Shown: in pieces, positions 19,354 to 27,207 of the stretch
Numbering within the stretch: the stretch's first letter is position 1
Layout of the letters: each line of letters opens with the position of its first letter
Source: Bacteroidota bacterium
GTDB lineage: Bacteria; Bacteroidota; Bacteroidia; AKYH767-A; 2013-40CM-41-45
Assembly (NCBI GenBank): GCA_016711505.1
Contig: JADJSV010000001.1
Location: 682,001-746,000, forward strand
Direction of reading: 5' to 3'
Length of the DNA stretch: 64,000 bases
Made by a program: the position numbers and the translations under genes
Notes under the pieces: generated by a model
Told to the model about the DNA's origin: nothing
Databases searched by the model: none
Seen by the model: the letters and a program-made list of their open reading frames with translations, nothing else

Positions 19354-20470
19354 TGTTTAGTTCTAGTATTCCGTTTGTAAATGCTTTCCATGAAAATTTC
19401 TCACTATCAACTGATGCGTTTTTAGCAAATTCATTTTCCCTGTTGTGATTGTAAAAGTCAGAAATTGCATGTGCTATTGATTGCGCATTTCTTTCTGTAA
19501 CATACCCTACTCTTTTATCTGCAACGATCTCTGCCAATCCGCCAACTTTGGTAACCAGCATAGGCCGGCCAAAGTAGTAAGCGATCTGAGTAATTCCGCT
19601 TTGTGTTGCACTTTTGTATGGCTGTACGACCAGATCTGCCGCACAAAAGTAATTCTTAACTTCATCTTTACCTATAAAAGAAGTATGCAGGATAAATCTG
19701 TTCTCTGCATTCAACTCATTGATGCGATCAAGATATGGTTTGTTGTCCTCGTAAAATTCACCTGCAATGAGTAGCCTGACATTCTGCTGCTTTACTTCCG
19801 GCTCATTCATCGCTTCAATCAAAAGATCAAGTCCTTTATACGAACGTATGAATCCAAAGAAAAGAATCAGTTTATCGTTTTCCGGAATTGACAACTTCTT
19901 TCTGGCTTCACTCTTTGAAATTGCTTCACCAAAGATATTATAGACCGGATGCGGAATGAATTTCTTTTTCCTTGTTGATGTAAATTTTGTCAGATCGCTA
20001 AGAACGGATTTTGACATTGTAATAAATGCATCACAATTATTTACAAAATACTTTGTGAACATACTATCACCGGGCCGTTTTTCATGGGGAATCACATTAT
20101 CAGTAATTGCAATAACATGAATGGATTTTCTTCGTAACAATTTAGCAATTGTCCCTAATGCCGGCGCCATAAACGGTAACCAATATCTAATGATTACGAG
20201 ATCAGGTTTTTCATTTGCAATTTTATTTGCAGTACTAAACCATGACATAGGATTCACAGAACTTATCGTTGAAGAAATCTTCAGTTCAGGATTTGCTTCT
20301 CCAATTGCATTTTGTGTTTTACCAGGAAACAGAAATTTAGGATATTGAAAATAGAATGAATACAACGAAGCCGGAATCCCTTCTTTTTGAAAAGCAATTG
20401 CAAGCGCTTCATTGAAATCAGCGATGCCGCCACGAAGAGGATATGCCGGTCCGACTATAACTACTTTCAA
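19334..20470 (-). CDS. Glycosyltransferase family 4 protein
   Basis: 378 residues, GT-B fold. The N-terminal loop VGPAYPLRGGIADFNEALA is typical of GT4 acceptor domains, and the C-terminal Rossmann domain begins near LILFFGFIRSYKGLDLLIEA. The usual E-x7-E donor motif is replaced by a region SATQSGITQIAYYFG followed by PMLVTKVGGLAEIV, a variant seen in some Bacteroidota GT4 enzymes. Probably adds a sugar to a surface polysaccharide or glycolipid; donor and acceptor unknown. It lies 19 bases after the GT2 gene and overlaps DUF5686. Confidence 0.9.
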   Translation of the reverse strand: MKVVIVGPAYPLRGGIADFNEALAIAFQKEGIPASLYSFYFQYPKFLFPGKTQNAIGEANPELKISSTISSVNPMSWFSTANKIANEKPDLVIIRYWLPFMAPALGTIAKLLRRKSIHVIAITDNVIPHEKRPGDSMFTKYFVNNCDAFITMSKSVLSDLTKFTSTRKKKFIPHPVYNIFGEAISKSEARKKLSIPENDKLILFFGFIRSYKGLDLLIEAMNEPEVKQQNVRLLIAGEFYEDNKPYLDRINELNAENRFILHTSFIGKDEVKNYFCAADLVVQPYKSATQSGITQIAYYFGRPMLVTKVGGLAEIVADKRVGYVTERNAQSIAHAISDFYNHNRENEFAKNASVDSEKFSWKAFTNGILELNNEISAT

Positions 20471-20489
20471 ATTTTCTTGCTTTAAGTCC

Positions 20490-21446
20490 TCAGAGATTAC
20501 ACTTCTTTTCGATCAGATATTTATTTCTTTCAGGCGATGAACGGGAAACCAATTCACCGATAAATCCTGCCAGAAATAATTGTGTTCCTATGATCATCGA
20601 AGTAAGAGCTATATAAAATGAAGGTCTATCCGTAATTAACCTTGCTGCATAATTATGATAAACACTGTATAATTTGCTTGCACCTAAATAAACAGAAGCA
20701 ATAAATCCAATTACAAACATCAATGTTCCGAGTAATCCGAAGAGATGCATTGGCTTCTTTCCGAAACGTGAAACAAAAGTAATCGACAACAAGTCAAGGA
20801 ACCCATTGATAAATCGTTCGAGACCGAATTTGGTTACACCATATTTGCGCGCTCTGTGTTCAACTACCTTCTCTCCTATTTTTGAAAATCCGGCCCATTT
20901 GGCTATGACAGGAATGTACCGATGCATTTCACCATACACTTCAATACTTTTTGCAACTTCTCTTCTGTATGATTTCAGTCCACAGTTGAAGTCATGCAAA
21001 TTATTTATACCGGACATTTTTCTTGTCGCCCAGTTGAAAAATTTAGTAGGAATTGTTTTTGAAAGCGGATCATATCGTTTCTTTTTCCATCCGGAAATAA
21101 GATCATACCCATCTTTCACGATCATGTCGTAAAGCCCGGGAATTTCATCCGGACTATCCTGAAGATCGGCATCCATAGTGATCAGAACTCTTCCCTGTGA
21201 AGCGATAAAACCTTCATTCAAAGCTGCAGATTTACCATAGTTTCTGCGAAAGCGGATTGCTTTGATCGAACGATTCTGTTCTGAAAGTTTTTCGATTACC
21301 TCCCAAGACTTATCCTTACTGCCATCGTCGATCAGGATTATTTCATACGAATAATTATTCGCATTCATAACCCTTACGATCCAGTCGCAAAGTTCAGGCA
21401 ACGATTCTTCTTCGTTGTAAAGTGGGATGACAACCGATATATCCAC
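20490..21446 (-). CDS. Glycosyltransferase family 2 (DPM1/GtrB-like, membrane-anchored)
   Basis: 318 residues. GT-A domain with VVIPLYNEEESLPEL at the start, nucleotide-sugar site DDGSKDKSWEVI and metal motif DADLQDSPDEI. Two transmembrane segments follow (about 232-255 and 273-300: FGLLGTLMFVIGFIASVYLG; YIALTSMIIGTQLFLAGFIG). This layout is that of polyprenyl-phosphate glycosyltransferases, which load a sugar onto a lipid carrier at the inner membrane. It is seven bases downstream of the DUF4199 gene and heads the two-glycosyltransferase run. Confidence 0.92.
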   Translation of the reverse strand: MDISVVIPLYNEEESLPELCDWIVRVMNANNYSYEIILIDDGSKDKSWEVIEKLSEQNRSIKAIRFRRNYGKSAALNEGFIASQGRVLITMDADLQDSPDEIPGLYDMIVKDGYDLISGWKKKRYDPLSKTIPTKFFNWATRKMSGINNLHDFNCGLKSYRREVAKSIEVYGEMHRYIPVIAKWAGFSKIGEKVVEHRARKYGVTKFGLERFINGFLDLLSITFVSRFGKKPMHLFGLLGTLMFVIGFIASVYLGASKLYSVYHNYAARLITDRPSFYIALTSMIIGTQLFLAGFIGELVSRSSPERNKYLIEKKCNL

Positions 21447-21453
21447 TGATTTC

Positions 21454-21987
21454 TTAACCTTGAGTTGAATTAAATGGAGTATCTTCTTTTTTCAGGAAGA
21501 CAGCAATTAATAATGAAAACACAAATCCCAAAAACACATTTGTAATTACCGAAAAGACGAATAACCACGATGGTTGCATGAATTTTCTAGTCCAGTCGAT
21601 TCCCATTTGCATTTGCTCTTCTGACAATCCTTGCTTAACCATGTTCTCTTGTGCGGCAGCGATGATCTGATCGATCATATCCGGTGCTATGTACATAAAA
21701 AACACTACTGAAAAAGCGGCACTGATCAAACCACTGTACAAGGCGATCAAGGTTCCGGTACCAAGTGCTTTGGAATAACTGATATAGCCACCAAGATCCT
21801 GATCACGGTACGATTTGATTCCCAGAATGATCACAATTGCAAGTACTGCATAACTTAAATATTGCGGCGCTTTGCTTTGAATGTCGGTTCCCATAAAATA
21901 AAACAGGAGAAAAAGCACAATACTGATAAGGCCACAAATGGCCCCATACGTAAAGGAGATTTTGTTCTGAGTACGATTGTTTTCCAT
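21454..21987 (-). CDS. DUF4199 family membrane protein
   Basis: 177 residues from the ATG at 21987 (MENNRTQNKISFTYGAICG). An in-frame start 16 codons earlier exists, but the family normally begins near this ATG. Four hydrophobic segments are visible: LISIVLFLLFYFMG, YAVLAIVIILGIKSY, LYSGLISAAFSVVFFMY and LFVFSVITNVFLGFVFSLLIAVFL. The family has no known function; it is often next to a GT2 gene in Bacteroidota, as here. Confidence 0.87.
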   Translation of the reverse strand: MENNRTQNKISFTYGAICGLISIVLFLLFYFMGTDIQSKAPQYLSYAVLAIVIILGIKSYRDQDLGGYISYSKALGTGTLIALYSGLISAAFSVVFFMYIAPDMIDQIIAAAQENMVKQGLSEEQMQMGIDWTRKFMQPSWLFVFSVITNVFLGFVFSLLIAVFLKKEDTPFNSTQG

Positions 21988-22170
21988 TCTATATGATGTT
22001 TGTTGCAAACCTACATGAAATCCTTTAATAGACAAAAGAAACAGTCTACGGTAATAGCCTACTTTTGAACAACATAGGAAGCAGTTGTTTTACATGGTAA
22101 GCAGCATCAATAAATCATTCTTTTTTTTCCTAAAATAATCACTTTCTCTGGTATGAATTAATGATTTTCT

Positions 22171-22178
22171 TACTTTTG
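22171..22178 (+). promoter_or_regulatory. -7 element of the SRP RNA promoter
   Basis: TACTTTTG matches TAnnTTTG and lies five bases before the paired 5' end of the SRP RNA. TCTG, a near match to the -33 TTTG, is 20 bases upstream at 22147-22150. Confidence 0.65.
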
Positions 22179-22182
22179 CAGC

Positions 22183-22277
22183 GGGTAAGTCCTATACGAC
22201 CAGCTCCTGCTAACCTCCCCAGGCCGGGAACGGAGCAAGGATCTGCGGTTGAGCGGTGCGATATAGTAAGCTTACCC
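22183..22277 (+). ncRNA. ffs: Signal recognition particle RNA (4.5S, small bacterial type)
   Basis: About 95 bases. The terminal helix is GGGTAAG (22183-22189) pairing with CTTACCC (22271-22277). The conserved Ffh-binding core is CCCCAGGCCGGGAA followed by CGGAGCAAGG (about 22217-22240), the helix 8 signature of SRP RNA. A -7 promoter box sits just upstream and a T tract (22279-22284) just downstream acts as terminator. It forms the RNA scaffold for Ffh in cotranslational membrane targeting. The remainder of the 22036-22447 gap holds only family E heptads and the transaldolase leader. Confidence 0.92.
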
Positions 22278-22386
22278 ATTTTTTGTTTCTTTTTTTTAAG
22301 TGTACTGCGTTTGTCTCGTAATTCGAGATCCGAAAATCGATCGGTTCATTTTTCAGCAGTTTGAATCTGGCTGCCGGTTTGCCAAT

Positions 22387-22415
22387 CCGAAATCCGCATT
22401 CCGAAATCCGAAATC
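22387..22415. repeat. Family E heptads upstream of transaldolase
   Basis: Four exact-register heptamers: CCGAAAT, CCGCATT, CCGAAAT, CCGAAAT. They are the reverse complement of the GGATTTC/GGAATGC units found 55-700 bases further on, beyond the transaldolase gene. They lie between the SRP RNA and the transaldolase ATG at 22448. Confidence 0.8.
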
Positions 22416-22447
22416 AAACACTATCTTCGCAGGCAAAATTCAACTAC

Positions 22448-23101
22448 ATGAAATTCTTTATTGATACAGCCAATTTAGCACAGATCAAAGAAGCCGAAGA
22501 TCTTGGGGTTCTTGATGGTGTTACTACAAATCCTTCTTTAATGGCTAAGGAAGGTATCACCGGACAAAATAATATTCTAAAGCATTATGTTGATATCTGT
22601 AACATTGTTTCAGGTGATGTGAGTGCTGAAGTTATTTCCACTGACTTCAAAGGAATGGTTGACGAAGGTGAAATGCTTGCTTCCCTTCATCCACAGATCG
22701 TCGTGAAAATTCCGATGATCAAAGATGGTGTGAAGGCATTGAAATATTTTTCCGACAAAGGAATTAAAACAAATTGCACACTGGTATTTTCTGCCGGACA
22801 AGCATTGCTTGCTGCAAAAGCAGGTGCAACATATGTTTCTCCTTTCCTTGGTCGCCTTGATGATATTAACCAGGATGGAATCGAACTGATCGAACAGATC
22901 GTTTTCATCTATCAGAACTACGATTTCGAAACACAAGTACTTGCTGCATCTATTCGCAGTCCGTTACACATCGTTCGCTGCGCAGAAGCCGGTGCTGATG
23001 TTGCAACGTGCCCGTTGAATGCAATCCTTGACCTGCTAAAACATCCTTTGACTGATTCAGGTTTGGCGAAGTTTTTGGCGGATGCTAAAGGGGTTAAATA
23101 A
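22448..23101 (+). CDS. fsa: Transaldolase / fructose-6-phosphate aldolase-like (Fsa-type)
   Basis: 217 residues from ATG 22448 (MKFFIDTANLAQIKEAED), the standard family start; a longer in-frame reading would translate the upstream heptad repeat and is rejected. Motifs: GVTTNPSLMAKEG, the Schiff-base lysine strand VVKIPMIKDGVKAL, TNCTLVFSAGQA and YVSPFLGRLDDI. The length fits the short decameric class (TalC/MipB/Fsa) rather than the 320-residue TalB. Either transaldolase activity in the pentose phosphate pathway or fructose-6-phosphate aldolase is possible. Family E repeats flank it on both sides. Confidence 0.92.
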   Translation: MKFFIDTANLAQIKEAEDLGVLDGVTTNPSLMAKEGITGQNNILKHYVDICNIVSGDVSAEVISTDFKGMVDEGEMLASLHPQIVVKIPMIKDGVKALKYFSDKGIKTNCTLVFSAGQALLAAKAGATYVSPFLGRLDDINQDGIELIEQIVFIYQNYDFETQVLAASIRSPLHIVRCAEAGADVATCPLNAILDLLKHPLTDSGLAKFLADAKGVK

Positions 23102-23102
23102 G

Positions 23103-23249
23103 GATTTCGGAATGCGGAATGCGGATTTCGGATTTCGGATTTCGGAATGGGGACCTGGCAAGTGTATTCGAATTTTTTAGTACACAATTATTAAATTTAG
23201 ATATAAAATTGCCTACAACGCACCAATTCCGAAATCCGCATTCCGAAAT
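23103..23249. repeat. Family E heptad inverted repeat after transaldolase
   Basis: Left arm 23103-23153 is seven consecutive heptamers: GGATTTC, GGAATGC twice, GGATTTC three times, GGAATGG. Right arm 23225-23249 is CCGAAAT/CCGCATT in the opposite sense. They can pair over about 25 bases around a 70-base loop. It begins two bases after the transaldolase stop. Confidence 0.85.
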
Positions 23250-23277
23250 AATACATCATTCTAAATAATAGCTTAAA

Positions 23278-23922
23278 ATGCTCCTTAGGTTCCAAGGCAA
23301 AACGGTCAATGAAAAATACATCGACCAGATAGTGCAGACTTTAAAGTCGGGTGGAATAATTATCATTCCGACCGATACTGTCTATGCACTTGCCGGCGAT
23401 ATTCATAGTTCAAAAGCCATGGAAAGGATCTGTCGATTCAAGAATATCAAACCTGAGAAAGCGAACTTTTCTTTTTTGTGTTCCGGGCTAAGTAACATTT
23501 CAGAATTCACAAAGCCATTCAATACTGAGATTTTCCGGTTGATGAAAAATTCTCTTCCGGGTCCATTCACATTTATCCTGAATGCCAACAATAATGTGCC
23601 GGCAATTTTTAAATCGAATAAGAAAACTATCGGTATCAGAGTACCGGATAATATTATTTCGCAAGCTATCATTGAAGCATTAGGAAATCCGTTAATGGTA
23701 ACTTCTGTACATGATGACGATCAGTTTTACGATTATGTTACCGATCCTGAAGTGATCGACGAACGGTTCGGTGCACAAGTTGATATTGTTGTTGATGGTG
23801 GAATGAGTGAATTCGAACCTTCAACAGTAATTGATTGTACGGGAAATGAACCATTGCTGATTCGTCAGGGTAAAGGTGAAATCCCAATGCAAGGGACTGA
23901 GAACAACAATAAATTTTTATAA
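23278..23922 (+). CDS. Sua5/YciO/YrdC family protein (threonylcarbamoyl-AMP synthase-like)
   Basis: 214 residues. YrdC fold: GGIIIIPTDTVYALAGD near residue 25, then KPEKANFSFLC, LPGPFTFILNA, KKTIGIRVPD and the end STVIDCTGNEPLLIRQGKGE. The family makes threonylcarbamoyl-AMP for t6A37 in tRNA. The KANFSFLC stretch is closer to the YciO branch than to E. coli TsaC, so the activity is likely but not certain. ATG 23278 gives the complete fold. It converges with the MBL gene, whose stop overlaps its end by six bases. Confidence 0.85.
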   Translation: MLLRFQGKTVNEKYIDQIVQTLKSGGIIIIPTDTVYALAGDIHSSKAMERICRFKNIKPEKANFSFLCSGLSNISEFTKPFNTEIFRLMKNSLPGPFTFILNANNNVPAIFKSNKKTIGIRVPDNIISQAIIEALGNPLMVTSVHDDDQFYDYVTDPEVIDERFGAQVDIVVDGGMSEFEPSTVIDCTGNEPLLIRQGKGEIPMQGTENNNKFL

Positions 23923-24717
23923 GATCTCCACTGAAATTTTTGAATCGCTTAAATGCTGTTTGAGAAAAGTTCCATCACCATGTACAGTATAAATTTTCGA
24001 TGGATTACATTGTCTGATCATTTCCAATAAACCATTCCAATCGGCATGATCACTGATTGGCAGAACCCGATCACATTCATAATATGATTGCTTCCACCCT
24101 GTGGCGAAAACTTTCAGTACATTTTTATTTCTTGAAAATCGTCTGAACTGAGATGGTGAAACGATATAAAAGCTACGCTCCTGTTCTTTGAATTCAGTCC
24201 GTCGATATGGCTTCCAGGTACCAAGATCAAATCCGAAAGATGAATAAATATCATTGAATGGAATAATCTCAGGATGTACATAAACCGGAATCTCAGGAAA
24301 TTTTTCTGTTATAAGCTTACTTATTCTTTGCGCTTTACCAATGGCATAAGCACCGATCACAACATTGACATTTTCCGCTGCCAGCTCTTCAAGAACTTTT
24401 ACAGGATCAGGATGTTCGTATTCTGGCGAAGCAAAAGTAGTTTCAGTGATGAGATGATCGCATTTAATATATTCAAACGATTCACAACTCGTATCTGCCT
24501 GTGTCTTGAAATCTCCGGTATATAAATAACGTTCACCGGCATATTCCATCAGGATCTGCGCACTTCCTAGCATGTGTCCTGCAGGATAAAATGTTATGCT
24601 GACATCATTAAGAAAAAATGGTTTGCCATATTCTACAACATTAAACTGAGTAAATAATCTCAAACCATGCCGATGATCCATGGCTTCGTAGTTAGCTACG
24701 AAGCCAACTTTGAACAT
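23917..24717 (-). CDS. MBL-fold exonuclease (CPSF/YSH1-like), N-terminally truncated
   Basis: 266 residues. The surviving part has FYPAGHMLGSAQILMEYAG, YLYTGDFKTQAD, the family motif ITETTFASPEY, LPISDHADWNGL and the end KIYTVHGDG, all typical of ligase-associated or YSH1-like DNA/RNA exonucleases. The N-terminal strand with the HxHxDH zinc motif (about 60 residues in relatives) is missing. The ATG lies inside a TTCAAAG/TTCAATG heptad repeat placed between this gene and the coaE stop 19 bases away, so the 5' end cannot be further upstream. Without HxHxDH it should not be a working nuclease, unless the gap is an assembly fault. Confidence 0.78.
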   Translation of the reverse strand: MFKVGFVANYEAMDHRHGLRLFTQFNVVEYGKPFFLNDVSITFYPAGHMLGSAQILMEYAGERYLYTGDFKTQADTSCESFEYIKCDHLITETTFASPEYEHPDPVKVLEELAAENVNVVIGAYAIGKAQRISKLITEKFPEIPVYVHPEIIPFNDIYSSFGFDLGTWKPYRRTEFKEQERSFYIVSPSQFRRFSRNKNVLKVFATGWKQSYYECDRVLPISDHADWNGLLEMIRQCNPSKIYTVHGDGTFLKQHLSDSKISVEIL

Positions 24718-24735
24718 TGAACTTTGAACATTGAA
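24682..24735. repeat. Family D repeat with perfect hairpin at truncated MBL start
   Basis: A perfect 10-base stem GGCTTCGTAG (24682-24691) / CTACGAAGCC (24696-24705) with a TTAG loop. It is followed by AACTTTGAACATTGAACTTT-type heptads up to the coaE stop. The other copy (46281-46358) has heptads on both sides of the same GGCTTCG core. Here one arm is absent and MBL coding sequence begins in its place. Confidence 0.8.
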
Positions 24736-25323
24736 CTATTTAGACATTATCTCCCCATGTATCTTGAGCACCTGCGGTACCACCATCTGCACTTCATCAT
24801 TATAAATCACAAAATCCGATCGCTTGATCAGTTCTTCGTCGCTTAGTTGAGATGTAATTATCTTCTCGATCTCTGCTTTTGATTTTTTATCGCGTTGACG
24901 GATGCGTTCTATGCGGAGTTCGAGTGGTGAAATTACTGCTATTACCAGATCGCATTGCTTGTTTGCTCCGCTTTCAAATAAGATCGCTGCTTCTTTCAGG
25001 ACATATGGATAACTTTTATGACTCTCGACCCAGTTTTCAAAATCTCGTTTTACGAGTGGATGAACCAGTTTATTTAATATTTCTAGTTTTTCTTCATCGT
25101 TAAAAACGATCTCTGCAAGTTTCTTGCGATTTATATTTCCATTTTTGTCAATTGCATCTTCAGAGACTAATTCCCTTACACTTTGTTTTAATTCTGGATA
25201 CTTGTTGTACAAAAGTTTAGCCGCAGAATCTGCTTCGTAGACAGGAATCTTCAGTTGTTCAAATATCTTGCACACAACCGATTTTCCGCTGCCAATACCT
25301 CCGGTGATCCCGATAATTTTCAT
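24736..25323 (-). CDS. coaE: Dephospho-CoA kinase
   Basis: 195 residues. P-loop GITGGIGSGKSVVCKIF at the N-terminus, the CoA-binding YEADSAAK motif, HPLVKRDFENW, and the LID arginine region RIERIRQRDKKS. CoaE phosphorylates the ribose 3'-OH of dephospho-CoA, the last step of CoA synthesis. The ATG overlaps the YbbR stop by four bases (ATGA), so translation is coupled. The gene is the last in the nusB-DUF1573-yajC-YbbR-coaE cluster. Confidence 0.95.
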   Translation of the reverse strand: MKIIGITGGIGSGKSVVCKIFEQLKIPVYEADSAAKLLYNKYPELKQSVRELVSEDAIDKNGNINRKKLAEIVFNDEEKLEILNKLVHPLVKRDFENWVESHKSYPYVLKEAAILFESGANKQCDLVIAVISPLELRIERIRQRDKKSKAEIEKIITSQLSDEELIKRSDFVIYNDEVQMVVPQVLKIHGEIMSK

Positions 25324-26312
25324 TGCTTGCGGAGTATATAATCGACACGTTCAGGATCTGCAGTTGCAGTCCTTACAAAAGATGGCCGGGTAATAAGTTG
25401 AATGGAGATCTTATCGGGATGTGTATTCTCAAGATTTGTTGCATCAACAATTGCATCAAACATTGCCGGAGAAACCTTATTGAAATCACTTAACGATGTT
25501 ACATATCTGACTTTTACTTTTTCAGGAAAGGTCTTCAGTGTAAATCCACGGGAAACATTGACCGGATTAATTGGAATCTCAACAGTTCCTTCTGTAAATT
25601 TTTCTACAGGAACAATAATTGTCACTTCTGAAATATCATATGTCAGGAGTTTATTTTTGACCAGGTTAACTTTACGTTTTAAAGTCGATCTTAATTCACC
25701 TGTCTCAACAAGTTCAGTCTTTATGAATTTCAGTTTAGATAAAACTGCCGGCGGACCTGATACTTCTACAAAGGCCGGTGAAGCAAACGGAGTTCCACTC
25801 GTATCAAATTGTCTTGCAAAACTTGCTTTCAGATCGATGAAGACCGGTACTGATTGCGTAACCCTATCCCTGAAATTAAAGATGATAGAATCAGGTTCAA
25901 AACCGGAAACAGTTACATCTTTTCCGAGTTGCTGATTGAAGTCCGGCAAAAAAGCTTTTGTTGCCAACGACATGAATCCGGAAGAAACCGAAGTAGATTT
26001 CATCTTTGAAGCCACATCGATTTCAATTGGATCCTGCTTTTTATCGAAGCCAAATGCAATGATTCTGAAACCACTTGTTCTGACAACCACAGAGATCTCC
26101 TTCGGAAGATCATTGATCACCACTTTTTTCCCGGGAATGTTTACATACGTTACCGGAATGCTGATCCGCGTATTGTAATCATTGGAAAGCGCAATCAGAC
26201 ACCAGAATAATGATGCAATACCAAAGCATACGAGCACAACTGAAAATCTTCTGTTCAGCATGAGCCTTTTCTTCGGCTGATTGGTTAAAAGGTTTTGATT
26301 TACGTCTTTCAC
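25320..26312 (-). CDS. YbbR-like domain protein
   Basis: 330 residues. One N-terminal transmembrane segment (about 22-45: FSVVLVCFGIASLFWCLIAL), then a periplasmic part with YbbR-type beta repeats (ISIPVTYVNIPGKKVV; VPVFIDLKASFARQFD; VEVSGPPAVLSKLKFIKTEL; VEIPINPVNVSRGFTLKTFP). In Firmicutes the YbbR protein CdaR regulates the diadenylate cyclase CdaA; no cyclase is nearby here. It lies between yajC and coaE, a conserved placement in Bacteroidota. Confidence 0.85.
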   Translation of the reverse strand: MKDVNQNLLTNQPKKRLMLNRRFSVVLVCFGIASLFWCLIALSNDYNTRISIPVTYVNIPGKKVVINDLPKEISVVVRTSGFRIIAFGFDKKQDPIEIDVASKMKSTSVSSGFMSLATKAFLPDFNQQLGKDVTVSGFEPDSIIFNFRDRVTQSVPVFIDLKASFARQFDTSGTPFASPAFVEVSGPPAVLSKLKFIKTELVETGELRSTLKRKVNLVKNKLLTYDISEVTIIVPVEKFTEGTVEIPINPVNVSRGFTLKTFPEKVKVRYVTSLSDFNKVSPAMFDAIVDATNLENTHPDKISIQLITRPSFVRTATADPERVDYILRKQ

Positions 26313-26345
26313 GATAAAAACTCCACCTTCAATATTACGAAATAA

Positions 26346-26681
26346 TTATGACTTGGCAGGTGTAGTTACAGCCGGATTAAGTGTGCGTGTGGCATCGGCA
26401 GAAATTGCAGATTTCTCCAGACGTACTTTCACATTGGTATCAATTTCAACCATGAAAGTTGTTTCATTCACCTCCAGAATCCGACCATGAATTCCACCGA
26501 TGGTAACGATCTTCGCACCTTTCTGGATGGATTCACGAAATTCTTTTTCCTGCTTTTGTTTTTTCATCTGTGGGCGGATCATGAAAAAGTAGAATACTAC
26601 TATGATGGCAACTAAAAAAACCAGTTGCATTGCACCACCACCTTGTTGTGATTGTAATAAAATTGAATTTAATGTATTCAT
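26346..26681 (-). CDS. yajC: Preprotein translocase subunit YajC
   Basis: 111 residues. A single membrane segment (about 20-38: LVFLVAIIVVFYFFMIRPQ) with the hallmark FFMIRPQMKKQKQ, then a small cytoplasmic beta domain (AKIVTIGGIHGRILEVNETTFMV split over two strands) and a disordered C-terminal tail. YajC associates with SecDF and the Sec translocon at the inner membrane. It sits 27 bases after the DUF1573 lipoprotein gene in the nusB cluster. Confidence 0.95.
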   Translation of the reverse strand: MNTLNSILLQSQQGGGAMQLVFLVAIIVVFYFFMIRPQMKKQKQEKEFRESIQKGAKIVTIGGIHGRILEVNETTFMVEIDTNVKVRLEKSAISADATRTLNPAVTTPAKS

Positions 26682-26708
26682 GTGTCTGGGAGAGATTGAT
26701 TTTTATAT

Positions 26709-27184
26709 TTATTGTTTAACAACATTTCCTTTTATTGTAAGGACATGTGTATTTGGAATTGTATTGGCTATTAACGTTACTGTTTTTGTCTGCAACCCTT
26801 CTCTGCCTTCGCTGTTGAATGTTACATTGATGATTCCTGATTCACCCGGCTTAACAGGATCTTTTGGAAACTCAGGCACTGTACATCCACAACTTCCGTT
26901 GGCTGAACGGATCACAAGATCACCTTTACCAGTGTTCTTAAATTTAAAAGCAAATGATACACTTTCGCCCTGAATGATCTCACCAAAATCATGTTCTTCC
27001 GATACAAACTCATATACCGGAACATTGTCTTTTGGATCTACACTTTTGATGCAGTTGCAGGATTATTTATAACATCCGTATTGATTGCATTTTCCGGAAC
27101 TTCGGAACTGTTTTTTGACGAGCAAGATGCGAGAATCAGTACACATAATACTACTGCATATTGCCTGAACATTGTTTTCATCAT
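26709..27184 (-). CDS. DUF1573 lipoprotein, apparent frameshift
   Basis: From the ATG at 27184 the sequence reads a lipoprotein signal (VLCVLILASC, Cys about 22) and stops after NPATASKV. The next frame continues VDPKDNVPVYEFV, then HDFGEIIQGESVSFAF, SANGSCGCTVPEFPKDPVKP and the end LTIKGNVVKQ. Adding one base to the T4 run at 27044-27047 joins the halves into 158 residues (ASKSVDPKD). DUF1573 is an Ig-like domain found widely in Bacteroidota envelopes; function unknown. Its place between nusB and yajC is conserved. Only the last 68 codons form an intact open frame as the sequence stands. Confidence 0.85.
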
Positions 27185-27207
27185 TTATAAATTTTGTTTT
27201 TATGTTA

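Noticed and set aside
22361..22447. In-frame N-terminal extension of the transaldolase
   Set aside because: The extension is a translation of the family E heptads. The family start MKFFIDTAN is at 22448.
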